From assembly GCA_030407085.1 (NCBI GenBank), contig CM059582.1, forward strand, positions 161,812,001 to 161,876,000: DNA of 64,000 bases, written 5' to 3'. Under the pieces are notes generated by a model. That model ran no database searches. It saw only the letters and a list, made by a program, of their open reading frames with translations, and had not been told where the DNA came from. Shown here one piece after another: positions 33,839-48,800 of the stretch; position 1 is the stretch's first letter; each line of letters begins with the position of its first letter. This DNA comes from Trichopria drosophilae. Taxonomy: Eukaryota; Arthropoda; Insecta; Hymenoptera; Diapriidae. A program made the position numbers and the translations under genes.

Positions 33839-36800
33839 ATGAGTGACTTTTTAATGTTTAACAATACCTGTGGGCAAAATCTTCTGCGACTGGTCTCTCG
33901 AGGAAATGCCATCATAGCAGAGTTGATGAGACTGAAAGATTATATTCCTCCTGTTTACAAGTAATCAACAGTATTCTCAATTGCTATAAAATTATTTAAC
34001 TTCAAATAAACAGTTTTTTTAATATTTATAGGTTACACTCTAAATTACACTTGCAGAAATATGGAACTATTATCACAGATTTTGCCTATTTTAAAGCAGC
34101 AAATAGTTTTGAACAAAAGATTGAAAACGATGGGGTATGTATTGAATTAATACTAATAAATCTTGTGCATTGTATTAGATTTATTTATTTGGTAATTTAC
34201 ATGGGCACTGCAAGGACTCCTAAACAGTCCAGGCCCTTCGGGTACAATAATGAAATAACGCTTCTATAAAATTCAAAATATAATAAAATATTTAATAACA
34301 ATACGAGAGAAAATAAGATGGTGAAATACCAAATTAACTAGATTAATTTAACGCAAGAATAGATCTCCGCAACGTAGCCTTAAAAACATTAATTTCACTA
34401 ATGTTTAACAAATTTTCTGGCAACCGATTACAGATTCTGCGTAGTCTCATTTTTTATGAGAAATATAAAAAATTAGATTTAGCCATCTGTGTAAGTACTC
34501 TGAGGTGTCTTAAATTATACAACGATAATCTGTAAGGTAAAATATTTACAAATTCATCACATTGAATATTATTCTGCAAAAAGTTGAATATAAGCACAAT
34601 ATCATTGTATTCGTGGAGTATACGGATGCCCCACAACTTAAATCTATCCATTACAGATGTGTGATTATGGTTAAAACGATACATAGGGATCTTAAAACAA
34701 AATGCTAATTTTCGTAGGAACCGATGGTTGACCGCTTCCATATTAGCGATGTATTAAGATTGGAACGACCAGAGTCTTATATAGTATAATAAATGATATT
34801 GGATTACGAAAGCCTCGGGTCGTTCTAATAATGAACCCAAGCATTCTAAGAGCCTTGGAAGCGGTCGATTGCATATTATTAAAAGAAAGATCAGATGAGA
34901 AAGTTACTCCAAAATCCACGATAGACTGTCCTCTGTTCAGGAAATTACCACCGATAGTATAATGGTATTAAAAATTGACATCGGTTTTACAAAACGTAAT
35001 AGCATTGCATTTAGTATATAAAATGGAGCCCATTATCCAATGACTACTGCACTAAATTGTCATGATCGATTTGAAGTTTAGATGAGTCTATCAGACTTAA
35101 AATTTGCGAATAGAGAATTATTTATTTATTTACTTAATGGATCAGTGGCTATAAAGCCTTTTACAAATAATGAACAATAATAAAGGCGCGTTCTTAAAGA
35201 ATAACATGAAATTATAGTTTGTATATGGATAACAAAAACGAAAATATATAAATCCTTGATGCTTAAGGAATTTTAATACCCTTTAGTATAATCTCTTACT
35301 CTACGAGAGAAACTCAAATACGAAAGCGAGTTCATAATACTTGACGGCAGACAATTCTAAAATCTTATTATACTTGGAATGCATGAAAAAAAGAAGTTAA
35401 AATTATGAAAAATACTTTCACATTAGTATTGAAATGAATATGGCTGATTCTTTGCATTCTGTTATTTTTTATGTAAGATTTCGTCAAATGATTAAAATGA
35501 TAAAATTTAATTATTGCAGGAATTTTTCTCTTCCTTATGCCAAATAAAAAATATGAACGTGGTTTACTACAAATTAAATATTCAGAAAGTTATGTTAATA
35601 AAATTAAAAAAAAAAAGTTATATGCCATGGTACTAACATATTATTGAAAAATATGCTATTACTTTATTTATTTATGCTTTGTTTTCCATAATGACTAGGA
35701 AAGATAGTTATATAATAGTAATTTTCAAGGTTGGGTAAGTTAACTTTTTTTTTTAACTAAGTTGAGTTAAAAGTTAACTCGTAATTTAGTTAATTGAACT
35801 AGAAGTTAAAAGTTACAATATAATTAACTGCTTAAACCTATTTGAAATGTTTAGAGATGTTCAAACTATAGCATTTTAACATCTAATGCAATTTGTAGGT
35901 TTAAGATGTTAATAATATTAATTTTTAAATGCACCTACGTTAAATTTATATTATTATTAAAGACTCTGGGCGCGAATGAATCCTCAATACTAGTTTTGTC
36001 TTTAAATCTTTATTAATTCTTCCCTTTACTTACTAAAATCATACAGTTTCAATATCTAATTATAAAAATTATACTAATTATTCATTAAGAATCGTTTTGA
36101 ATTGACAGTTTGGCATTTATTTCCTGCATGACCCATCTTAAAGTAACATATTCTCTCACTAACTCACATCCATAATAGTAATGGTATTTACATCATTAGT
36201 ATCTAGTTCTATAGTTATCTTGCTGAACATTTTGAATTATTATTATCATCATTATTATCGCGTACAAGTACATATTACAAATATGTATCATTATCGATTA
36301 ATATTAGACTAAATTTTCTATTCACTAATTTGGTTCGTTTTTTATTAACTAATTTCCTTTAAATAATAATCAAGATGACTCGGCATAGATATAGTTTTCC
36401 TTTCCTAATTAAAAACACTTCAATCATTTGGGAATTTTTTCTTACCTGGGTTCTCCATAAATATCATGCATGTGTGTGTTAGAATTCAATATTAGTTTGT
36501 AGTTAGGGCGACTGAGGCTGATTCCTTCCACCAAGCCTCACTGAAGAGATCAGGTGCAGTGGGGATTGAACGAAACGCCATGCATGTGGCTTTTTAATTT
36601 TTCATTATTTGTATATTTTGCATGTCTATAAACAATTTTTTTGGTTTTTTGTTTTCATATTATATTTTGTTATATTATTTGCTTTTTTCTTTCTTTAGAT
36701 TTATTATAATTTCACGCTAACAAATCATATTCATATACCAGTCTATTCCAAGTAACTGTCAAATCGAAATTGTATTAACTTTATAGTTATTGAATATAAT

Positions 36801-39800
36801 TTTTATCTTTTCTTTTTTTCTATTACCTTTTTTCGTTGTTAATTTCATTACTAGTTGAGATTATAAATGTTTCGACAAGGCGTAACGTTTGAGAATCCGA
36901 GCGATTACGACGGAAGGTGTTTGAAATGTTCAGAAATTTCCAAACTAAGGCATTTATCATCTAATGCAATTGGTAGGTTTAAGACGTTAATTATTTTAAT
37001 TTTTAAATGCACCTACGTTAAATTTATATTATTATTAAAAGTTACAAATTAAACGTTAAAAAGTTAATATTTAAACAGTAAAAAGTTAGAAGTGAAAATT
37101 AAAAGTTAAAAAGTCTGAATACAATAGACTGAACTCTATTATATACACTAGATTATGATCTACACTATACTGTTATATCATGCAATCATAAGTTTTATTT
37201 TCTTTCATTTTAGTAACTCGCTAAAAAATATTTATGTACAAATATCACATACAAACACTTCGTAAAACAACCATCGTGTTTATATTCGGTAGAATTATCA
37301 AGTAGAAATGTCGAATGTAATATAAATTGTTTTTATTTAACCCTTTAACGCCCAAATGTACAATTTTTTTCATGAAGTTGGACACTATATTTTAGCATTT
37401 AAACTCTATGGGAAAAATTCTGCAATAGTCATTTCTTATTGGCCAAAGATCGCTCTTTCCAATGGTGCATTGCAAAACTGTTTAAATTTACAAACAAAAA
37501 AGTTATACACGTTTTTAAAAAAAGAAACATTTAGAAAATTACTTGAATTCACTCGAAACCTGATTTCAGATCACTACCCCAGAGTAACAAGTTTCAAGTG
37601 AATTCGATTATTTATTCGATTGTTTTTTTTAAACGTCTATAACTTTTTTATTTGTAAATTTAAACCGTTTTGCAATGCCCCATTGGAAAGAGCGATCTTT
37701 GGCCAATAAGAAATGACTATTGCAGAATTTTTCCCGTAGAGTTTAAATGCTAAACAATATAGTGTCAAACTTCATGAACAAAAATTGTACATTTGGGCGT
37801 TAAATGGTTAAAAAGCTTGTATACATATATTCTTCTCCATAACATCCAAAAAAATTGATACAGAGGAGAAGGAAGTTTTTTCTATCGATTTAATTGTTAA
37901 TATCAGTAATAAATATTTGTCTGAGCATTAAATACATTATTATTAATATTATTTAAAGTTTGAATAATTACAAGAAAAAAAAATATATTAAATAAAAAAC
38001 TGTTAAAGTAACAATTCATTTAAAAAAAAAAACATATTTACAATACCAGACTGATAAATAAAGAAAAACAATAATAAATATATGTTTCTTCAACGTCATA
38101 TTACATTTTTTTTATTTAGGTATTACAAGAGTTGGATGAGGAACTCAGAAACGATTACTCAGATATATTGTCACGTTTTTACTTGGCGTTTGAAAGTATT
38201 CACAAATATATAACCGATTTAAATACATATGTTGATGAACTGGAAGATGGTGCATACATTCAACAATCCTTAGAATCGACTATGTTGAATGAAGAAGGGA
38301 AACAATTAATGGTAATTTAAAATGCTATAATTAGACAGACAAATTTACAAATTAAACAATTTTAGTGCGAAGCTCTCTATTTGTACGGAATTATGCTGCT
38401 TGTTGTCGATTGTCATTTTGATGGCAGAATTAGAGAACGTTTGTTGGTATCCTACTACCGTTACAATGCTCAGCGTTCGTCTTCAACAAGAGTCGATGAT
38501 GTGTGTATGTTATTAAGATCAACGGGTTTTGTTCGATTTTCCAACAAACGGCCTCCCAATTATCCCGAATCATATTTTCAGTAAGTCTGATAAATTATTA
38601 CGAAGGAGTTTTACAAATATTACAGAAAATTGTCTCATGAAATGTTGAACTTCTACATTTTACAGACGAGTGCCGATAAACGAATTCTTAATCGATTTAG
38701 CTATTGCTCGATTAAGGACAGACGAAATTTATAATCAAAGTACTGCGTTTCCACTTCCAGAGCACCGTAGCGTAGCGTTGGCAAATCAAGCTTCAATGCT
38801 TGTTATAATTTTGTCTTTCAAGCCATCGGTTTTAAATACTCAGTCTGCAATAATGAGGGAAGTTGTTGACAGATTCTTTCCAGATACCTGGGTGATAAGT
38901 ATTTACATGGGTATAGTAATTGAATTGTGGGACTGGTGGAGTCCGTACAAGGCAGCGAGAACAGCGCTCAATAATACTCTTGAAAATTCAAATGTAAAAG
39001 CTGTTGCTCAAAAATATGGCCAAAAATTAGAGGTACATGTTACAATTACAGCTTCAGCAATACCGTTAACAGTAAATTGCAGTTTCGTGTTAACCAAAAT
39101 GATTAATTACTTTAGGAACACATTCGTAAAACGAAAGAAGCACAGGCTGCACTAACATTATCGGAAAGTGCAATTGGATCAGTCGTAAAATTAGTTCGTG
39201 ATTGTAATGTCACTTTACATTGGCTTTTGTTACATACTGCAACGCCAACAATTGTTACCGAGGACTCGAAACGCTCTCGAAACCTTCGTCAACTGGTGAT
39301 CCAAGAAAGCAAATACAACCCTAATGTCTCGTTAACTTTATTATTAAGCGCAGCTCAGATTGAATATGACATAAAACAAATGTATAAACAGGTACAGTTT
39401 AATATTTTACAAAACACATAAAATAATATAAACAGCAACTTCGCAACAAAGTAATATTTTCATATTTTATTGTTAAGTTACTTCAAGACAAGGAAACAAA
39501 GTGGACGAAAAAAAAAGAAACTTGTGTCGACCGCATAAGTGCACTTGCCGAGGTTTTCCATGGAAATAAACGTTTGGATGGAGTTGAACAAAATCAATCT
39601 CTTGAAATATGGTTTAAGGAGATTAGTAAACATGTTAGTACTTTACAGGAAGACGATGGGAGGAAAATCGAGCAACTACTGCAAGCTTTAGAAGAAGTGC
39701 AAGGTAAGATATGTTACAGTAATGGAATTAGTTTAATTACAAGTTAAGAACTAAATTTTGTTTTTGTAAAAAGACTATTTCACTAGATGGATGTTTAGTT

Positions 39801-42800
39801 ACAGGTCAGGTTGAATTTTTTACAAAAACTTATTTAAAAGCTATATTGATTGTGACTGAAATATTTTATTATGATTAAAAACGATTTATTGACCAGTGTT
39901 ATTATCAGAGAAAAATTTGGACCTAAAATAATATTTTGTTTAAAAGCCGAATTTTGAAAAATTGTTTCGGTCACTTCTCTTCAAATACTTTTGCAGTAAA
40001 TAAGAAATAATTATCAACTTTTAGAGTTTCATCAGTTGGATAGCAATCTGCAAATTTCAAAATATCTTCTAGACACTAGAGATATTTTGCATAACATGTT
40101 GCGTACAACCAATATGTCAGAAGACACCATGATTGCTTTAAATATCGTTACGGATTGCTGTTACGCTTGGAATATAATGGAGTCCTTCATTCCCATCATG
40201 CAAGAGCGAATTAAAGCGAATCCAAATACAGTCATTAAACTAAAGGCATTATTTTTAAAGGTATTTATTACGAAGAATTTATTACACTATATATCAATGT
40301 TTTACTGAGCTGTTCAAAGTGATATATTAATTCATACAGAACCAAGTTAATAAATATTAATCCATGTGGTTTAAATTAAAAAAAAACGTTCTAGGAAGTT
40401 TATTCTAGAAATGTTTTAAATTATTTGAACAAAAATGTTCCGTTTGTTCCGAATTCGATGCCAGAAATTGGGGTTCCCGTTTAAAAAAATAACTTCGACC
40501 TCTAATCAGTCGGAAAAATTAATTACAAGGCCAAAACTAACAATGTCGTTGCAGTACAAATTTAAGTTTTGTTTTTAGTAATTTTATTCTTTAAAACTTT
40601 TCATTTATTATTGGTATGGTATCTCAGAAGTACCTATTTTTTGTGTAGTTATTTTTACTTGTTGATGAAGTTTAATTATTGAATGTTAGATCTAAATTGT
40701 TTGTAATGAAAACTCCATCGAATATTCGAATTTTTAAGTCCCAGAAACACATATTTTTTTGTTGATTTTCAAGTTACGTTCTCAAAAAGAAAATAGATAT
40801 ATTGACTTGAAAGCGACCTTCACTATAATTTTTTAGTACACACTTTCGACTGGTTCCAACATTGTTTACTATTATGATATTAAAATTTCAAAATTCCAAA
40901 TAGCGCATCCAATATGGCCGACAAAAATGCCAAAAAGCTCGTATTGCACTTATGGCTGGTATCCAGAATCATTCTCATTAAATTTTCAATATTACAAAAA
41001 TTTCATTTCTCGTTCTTTTTTTTCATTTTGTATCCACCATTTTTGTTAAGAGGTGTTTAAAAGAATATATTTAAATGCATTTATGACTACGTTAATCGAA
41101 CGAACATACTCGAAAATGATAGGCTAGGTAACTTTCAAGTAAATATTAGTCTATTTTTCGGGTCAGAATAAAGCTCGAAATTCACAAAGAAATTAAAAAA
41201 ATACGTTTCTCTATAGGACTTAATGGGTTAGTAATTACTATAAAGAAGTAGACATTTTTTATTTTTTTGTTTAATAATGTCATTTTTGTGGTTTTATAGG
41301 GAATAATAATTTTGTTTATATTGTACATATATTAATGAAATGTTTGAAATTTTTTGTATACGCCAAAGAATATGTCGATTAGTATAGTGTAATAAAAATA
41401 GTACGGATTTGAATTTAATTTTTAATACACCAAGCCGAAACCGAATTCTTCTACACTTCTAAAATAAATATTTGCAGATGGCCTCAGCTCTTGAAATGCC
41501 TTTATTGAGAGTGAATCAAGCACGGAGTGCAGATTTATCATCGGTATCGCAATATTACAGTAGAGAGCTTGAAAGTTATGCTCGACGAGTATTGCAGATC
41601 ATTCCGGAAAGTGTATTTGCCATTCTTGCGCAAATCGTTCACTTAGAAACTAATATTTTTCATGAAATACCAACGAAACTATACAAAGATAAAATCAAGG
41701 ATTATGCACAATTAGCGGAACGATTAAAGGTTTGTGGAAATGCACATGTCGACTTTGCGTAAATAGAATAGCACGGAAAGATTTTGCGTTTAAATTACTA
41801 ATCAAAATAGCGCTGCATTTTCCTATTTTTAATGCAGGGAAGTTCATGCATTTATTTTACAATATAATTACAATTTCACTTCAAGAATAATTTGAAAGTT
41901 AAACAATACAAAATCCACAAACAATTACGCTTCTTAACAGAGAATTTGATTTTATTATTCTTTAACACATCTGTGCACCATGTCGAATATATTCCTTCAA
42001 CCCACGTTGTTTCCTTAAGGGAAAAGAAAAACCAGTCCTCAGAAGGGTTAATAGAATAAGTAAAAGAACACTATAGAAATCATATCATCCATCATGAGAT
42101 AGTAAAACAATTGGATTTGAACACGTCGGGTGGCCGAAATAATAGCCGATTCAAAAATGACCCCAGAAAAAATGACAGAAAAAAATGATGGACGAAAAAA
42201 TGACCGATGAAAAAATTACCTACAGAAAAAATGGCCGAAGAAAAAATGATCGAAGAAAAAATAACCGAGAAAAATGACGGAATGGAGAAGTGACGCTCGT
42301 AAGCGGCGGCCGGTCATTTTTGAATCGGCTACTTTTTTCGTTCATTCGAACACGTCATATGTATACATATAGTTGCATCTTTGACAACGACTTGTACTGG
42401 GCCTATCGGTGTACTATAACTGGAGTCTTAACTGGGCGATTTAAAGGATATTTGGACATAAACTCCTGTGATGACCCTATTTGATAAGATTTACCTTGAT
42501 ATCTCGAAAACGGGTATTTTTTTTCAACCAAATTTGGTAGAAATCATCTTTGTCGTTTGAACTTTCATCCTGAATATTTTCTGAATTATTTTTTTTTTTA
42601 TTTTAAAATGGCGTACGAAAATATCTCAAAAAAACGTGTTTTTTATACTTTGCGCCAATTTAATGTGGTTTGGATCAAAGTAAGTAACGATAAATCCAAA
42701 GTTAATATTAATTTGTTATTTATTGCATTTCTAATAATAATTGAGCCTCCGATCTAGTAATTGGTCTGACGCTCGATTATTGGCTTCGCCATAAGTAGTA

Positions 42801-45800
42801 ACAGGTGGTTTCACAGTTTTTTTACATCAGAGGCTAAATTATTATTAGAAATGCAATTAATAACAAATTAATATTAACTTCGCGCATATCATTAATTATT
42901 TTCCTACAAACAGCGTTCAATCAGTACAAAATGAAAAAAAAAGTTTTTTAGATATTTTCGTTCGCCATTTTGACTTTTCTTTTTTTTTGAAGATATATCA
43001 TATAGACGACTATGCCCGTAAATAAATGTAACAATAACAATAACAAAAATGTTACCGGTGTTGTCATTAGTACTTGGAGAATACGAATTCACAAATAAAG
43101 TTATGCATCATATTGTATCTGGTGGATGACATTGATAAAAAGGGCCTCTACCCCACTATTTGAAAAATTATTTTAGTATCGAAACGTATTCAAAATTGTC
43201 AAAAGAAAGATTTAAAAAGAATTTAGTCATGTTTCATTCCATCTTAATCCTTAATTTGTCCCTTTAGAATATTTTTTCAATTGCAGTGGGTGCGGGTCGA
43301 AAACCCGACAAATAAAAAAGCCGACAGGTCAAAAAACCGACACTTCAAAAAAAAATGATAGTTCGATTGTCGTGTGTCATTTTTTATCTGTCGGCTTTAT
43401 GACTGTCGGTTTTTTGACCTGTCGGCTTTTTGATTTGTCGGTTTTTTGACCCGCACCCATTACAGTTACATTTAAACATAAAATCTTGATGATGAAGCAT
43501 CTAATAATATTTCCGCTTTAATTAATATTAAATTGTAGAATCGTTTCTTCGTTATGACGGTCACCTGAGATACAAAAACGAAAAATTAACCGCATATATT
43601 TGGTTTTCTAAACAAATCACGTGCGATGGAAACAAACTTGTAAACATATAGCCGGGATTTGTATGATTATCACGACAGAATTTCGATTTTACCGAACTGC
43701 TTATATATTTTATTTGACTATTAATGGATTCTGTGTCCCCTAGCGACAATCAGGGTTACTAATGCCTATTGTAAAAAAGCATTTCGTACCGAGATCTCGT
43801 TTTGGACTCTTCAGTAAGGCTACCACGAGAATCTCTGGCTTAGACGCCTATGTTTCGTTTAATTTGAAATTTAAATAAACTTCACAGAGGAGGTTTATAT
43901 AGAGTGTTACATAAATATATTCCATCGCACTTGTTTTCTATCGAAAACCAAATATATGCGGTTAATGTTTTTCTTTTTTTCTATTTTTATTCTCAGGTGA
44001 CCGACATAACGAAGAAACGATTTTAGAATTTAATACTGCTACATTTAGTGATAACATTTCATAGGGAGGAGAAGGAGATTGATTCCTTTAGATTCCAATA
44101 CTTAACGGAGTTAATCGATTTAAAGATTTATCTCTCCCAATTCCGATTAGTAGAAGTTGCGTTTTACCAAAATCATCCTGAACTTACCTAATATTTAAAA
44201 TGAATTTTAAAAAACACTTACAATAAACACTGTATTACTTATTATTGACAATTTAGTGATTTGTTCAATACAAAATTTTCCGTTCTTATTCAATTATTAC
44301 ATTGTTTAACATTTAAGACATTTTGGAAAACAACTAACGCTTCATTTTTTAAAAATGTATTGTAGATGGCTGAATTAACATATTCCGTATCTGTTTTCAC
44401 AAACGGAATGCTTTCTTTACGAAGCGTGTCTCTAGGTATATTGCGCGTTGATTCTCACAGTCTTTTGGAGGATGGAATACGCCAAGAGCTGGTAAAGAAA
44501 GTTACCTTGGCCCTACACAATAGTCTCGTTTTCGATCAAAAATCAAAGGTTCGCAATAATACTTATCAACTTTTTATACCTCCAAGTATTTTTAAACAAT
44601 TTTAAAACTATTTATATTGCAGACCCAACTGATGAGTAAACTGCAAAACTTGTCAACCGTAATGGACGGATATCGTAAATCGTTTCAGTATATCCAAGAT
44701 TACATAAATATTAATAGTTTAAAAGTATGGCACGAGGAGGTGCGTATTAACATTTCATCTTAATTCTACGCATTTTTTTTTAATTTGGTAATATTTATTA
44801 AAGTTTGAGACTGTTATGATAGATAACGTTCATCATAAACAATGCTGTGGAAGAGGAGTGCAAAGGGTCGTCCTGGATGCCGAGGAAACCTTGGTTACAC
44901 ATTCAAGAGGAGAAATCAAATCCATACTTGGTACCCACGGACACGAATTCTCTCACGTTCATGGGCAGGCTGGCAAGAGAATTGATACGTATGACTGATC
45001 CAAAGTAATTATTTTATTAACAATTGAATATTTACTTTCCTACATTGAGTACTTTTTTATGCTTATTTTGTAATAAATAATACTATATACGCTCAGCTTT
45101 AACTCCTTTCTTCGCTGCGGCGAGAATTTGACAAAAAGTTCCCAAAATGCGCGAAAAAAATTTGATTAGATTTTACTGTAACTTGGTGTATAAGGTTTTT
45201 TTGGGATGCCGATATGTATCTGAAGTCCGATTTCGCACATTCAAAATGGCGGATTTAATATGGGGGACAAATTTTCTAAATTCCAACTATTTTGGTTACA
45301 TACCATCATTCCCACCACCATTATTCCCACGTCATAATCCCCACCGTTATAATTTCCAACACCAACATCCCTACCGCCATAATTCTCACAACCACAATTC
45401 CAGCTGCCATTATTAACTTTCGGCAGCACTTCGTGACGTTCTTCTTTTTTTTCGGATTCCGTCGTCAGGTTTTTCCAATTCCTTACAGCGGCGAGAGGAG
45501 GCTAAAAAAATAACACGAATGTTAATTGAACCGAATGAATTAGATTGATGAAGAAGGCACACAAGCATCTATTTCATCACGTTTGTTAATAAAAATCCAT
45601 ACAAAATTTGGATTAATTTTGGGAAAATTTGGACTAGTTTCCCAGGGCTCAGAAATGCCTTGAAATTACCACGAGAAGGAATACTGTTGAAGAAATCTGT
45701 CATGAAGATTCATTACACAAAACATACAGATCTATGTATATGACCGAGGACATTTTTAAGATCGAAAATTTGCATGATAGTAGACTATGTCTCAGTTAAC

Positions 45801-48800
45801 AACTGTAATGCGTCACCACAAATATAAATCGGTATAACCTGTTCCTACTACTTTCGAGCGGACTAAGCTATTGCTTGCGCAATCTATTATGAAAAAGGTT
45901 GGTGGACTAGGTCAGGTCTGACCCGTGGAAATTTTGATATTAGGAATGATGGCGTTAGGTATTATGGAGATGGGGTAATGGTAGGGGAAATTATGTCAGT
46001 GGTAATTATGACGTGGGAATTATGGCGGTGGAAATTTTGACGTGGGAATTATGACATGTCACCACTATTTTGCTTGATACTTTTTCTCGGGGGTTTTTGG
46101 AGCCTCGAAAACGAATTTAAAGTCAGATTTGGAAAATTTGAAATGGCGAACTCAATATGGTGGACCTTAATCAAAATTCAAACTGATTAAGAATCTTATG
46201 TGCGTTTTTGCATGTTCAACATTACGGCAATTTGTTATTCGTAGTTCTCCTGTAAGCGCAGGACAGCACGCTTTGTTACCTTACAACAATGCTGCTCGTG
46301 GCAGGTTGCAATTGAAACACTCTCGCAATTATTTATAGAATATTTAATTTGTTTGTACCAAAGACTTCTTCGATTCTTGAGATATAAATCTATATTATTA
46401 GTTTTTATAGATATTTTACAGAGTTTATTATTTATCCAGATTATCCCGTGTAAATTTCACTTTTTTTATGAGCTCCCGAGTTATCGTGCTACATGCGGAA
46501 CAGAACACTGATTTCTAGAGTTAAAAATTTTAAAGTTTTTATTTTAAAATATATAACATGCTTTCTAACAAAGTGTATCATATACGTAAAAAATGTTTTT
46601 TAAAAAATTCTATTTTAATTTTCAATATTCATTTCTATTTTTCTTGTCCTTTCTAAAATAAAAAAAATATTACTCACGAATTATCAAGTGGAAGAAAATA
46701 TTTGAAGATGAAATAAAAAATAACCTAAATTAACATAAATTAAACAATCAAGAATTAGTAGTAAAAAAGAACTACCTCAATATTTATAATGCAAAAAAAG
46801 TGTTTCATTTTAAAATTATAACTGAAAATCAATGTTTGTCTCGAGCTCGTCGAGTGCTTGCTGAATAAGACACATTCAGAATCGAAATGTAGTGTTCTAT
46901 TTCTTTCTCTTCCCGTATTGATTTTCGGAAATGGCTAGTATCTGTAGTTTGTACGATTTTATACGAGATAGAAAATTAGGGATAAAATTATTCGGTTTTA
47001 TACGGCTACGCACACGAAGCTCATATCAAAATGGATTTTAATCATTTCAAATAACACAAAAATTGCACATTTTATTTTTTATTTTGTGTTACTAGAAAAA
47101 GTTAGCTTTGTTACATACACTTTCATATTTCGATTGAGTCAAGTATTCAATATATAATCTGGTGTATTACGTTATGTGGATTTATGCTTAGCGTACAAAT
47201 CGTGTGGAATTTTCGGTTCCACAACAAGCGTGAACGAATTAAACAGTTTTGGTTTCTAATTCATTTTCTTTTTCATTAAAAATTCGACATAATGTTTTCC
47301 TGAAGATTTCCTTGAGTAGGTGGCGTTTCTCATCATTCAAAATAATGGACCCACATCCCTGATAGCCAGATTAAAGTTTTTCTCAAAATGATGTCATAAT
47401 GCCGAAATTCATTGGTTTGTTTTCAGCATACTAAGAGTAATGTGAGTGAACTATATTGGCCCTGAGAAACACGAAAACAGATTTCAACACGTTATGCTCT
47501 CATAATGCTGCAAAAATGCTGAAATTCCTTTGTACGTTTTTCATTGTTAGTATATGTACGGAAGATATACAAATTTTAATCTGGCTATCGGGACATTCAC
47601 TGCGTTAAAAGCAGCGATTTTCTCGATAGATGGCGTTCGTAGAAATTCGTTCCTTACTTTCGCCTATTATTTTGATTCGAAATAAAACGAATACGAAACT
47701 TAATTCATTCGCTTTTATTTGATTCGCTTGAACATTGTACATTTCGTTCGGTGTGCTAAAACAATGCATAGGACGAATCCAAAAGTAATAAAAGGGGTGA
47801 ATTTTGTATTTAGTCAAAATTTATGTAATTAAACTTACGTAATTTTTGAAGACTTATTCAAATTTACTTTTGAACAAACGATTTCTAAATTTAACTTCGT
47901 TAACTACTTTCTTAGTTAGTTTAACTACTATACATTAGTTGATACAAATGATAAGTTCATGCCCTATTGAACAATTCACATTAGTTAAACATAGTAAAAA
48001 TTACTAAGAATTTGTTTCAGTGTACAACTCAGAGATTCATTTGAACATTTTTCAGAACCACAATATACATTGAGCATGCTCTAACGTGGTATGACTTAAA
48101 AACTCAAGCGGATGTACTCAGTCATAAAGTGTTCATAATGATCCTGGAAGCAATCGGTACCCCTGGATTAGCCGGATTGGACAAGATGCTTTCGTACTTT
48201 ATCGATGAAGAGATGCAAAAAGTTATCAAATTCATTGACAAGGGAATGAAAAATAAAACTTGGGCTGCTCTTATAAAGGATTGTGAAGCTCTACACAACT
48301 CTGATTACTTGAAAAGTAAGTGGTCAATTTGATTTAAATTAGATTCGAAATACTTCCGGAAAGTTCTGGTAAAGGTTTCCGCGCGATAACGAATATTACC
48401 GCACTGCTTCGGCAAAAATAGTAACCTACTACTCAAGAGCATTCGCGCAGTATTTGAAAAAACGTAATTTGATATATGTGCGAAAACTTTTACGCAATTT
48501 TATAGAAAGCTACTACGAAAATATCGTTGTAAGTAGTCTATATTTTCTAGAACGTTATTGTTTGATTCTTTTTTACGTTCAATAATTTCATAAAATTCCT
48601 CTATTTAGTTTGGTTTATTTAGCTAACGACAAAAATTAATTGTAATTATACACAATATGGTACTCATTTTAAGGTTATCTAACAACCTGTAAAATTATAT
48701 TTTGTGGTAATTTTTATAATTAAATAAAAAAGCATTAAAAAACAGCATAAACAGTCAAAAATTGTCCTGGGATTTTTCCCGCCTGATGTGGTAATTTTGA

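Noticed and set aside
36867..37052. Possible BED zinc finger (CLKC) of a hAT transposase
   Set aside because: Only one Cys pair is present, spacing to His does not fit, and half of the frame lies in the 116-bp direct repeat.
45147..45513. His/Asn-rich ORFs and the G-rich opposite frame
   Set aside because: Both derive from the ccaccgccataattcccac short-repeat array and fall in a strumpellin intron.
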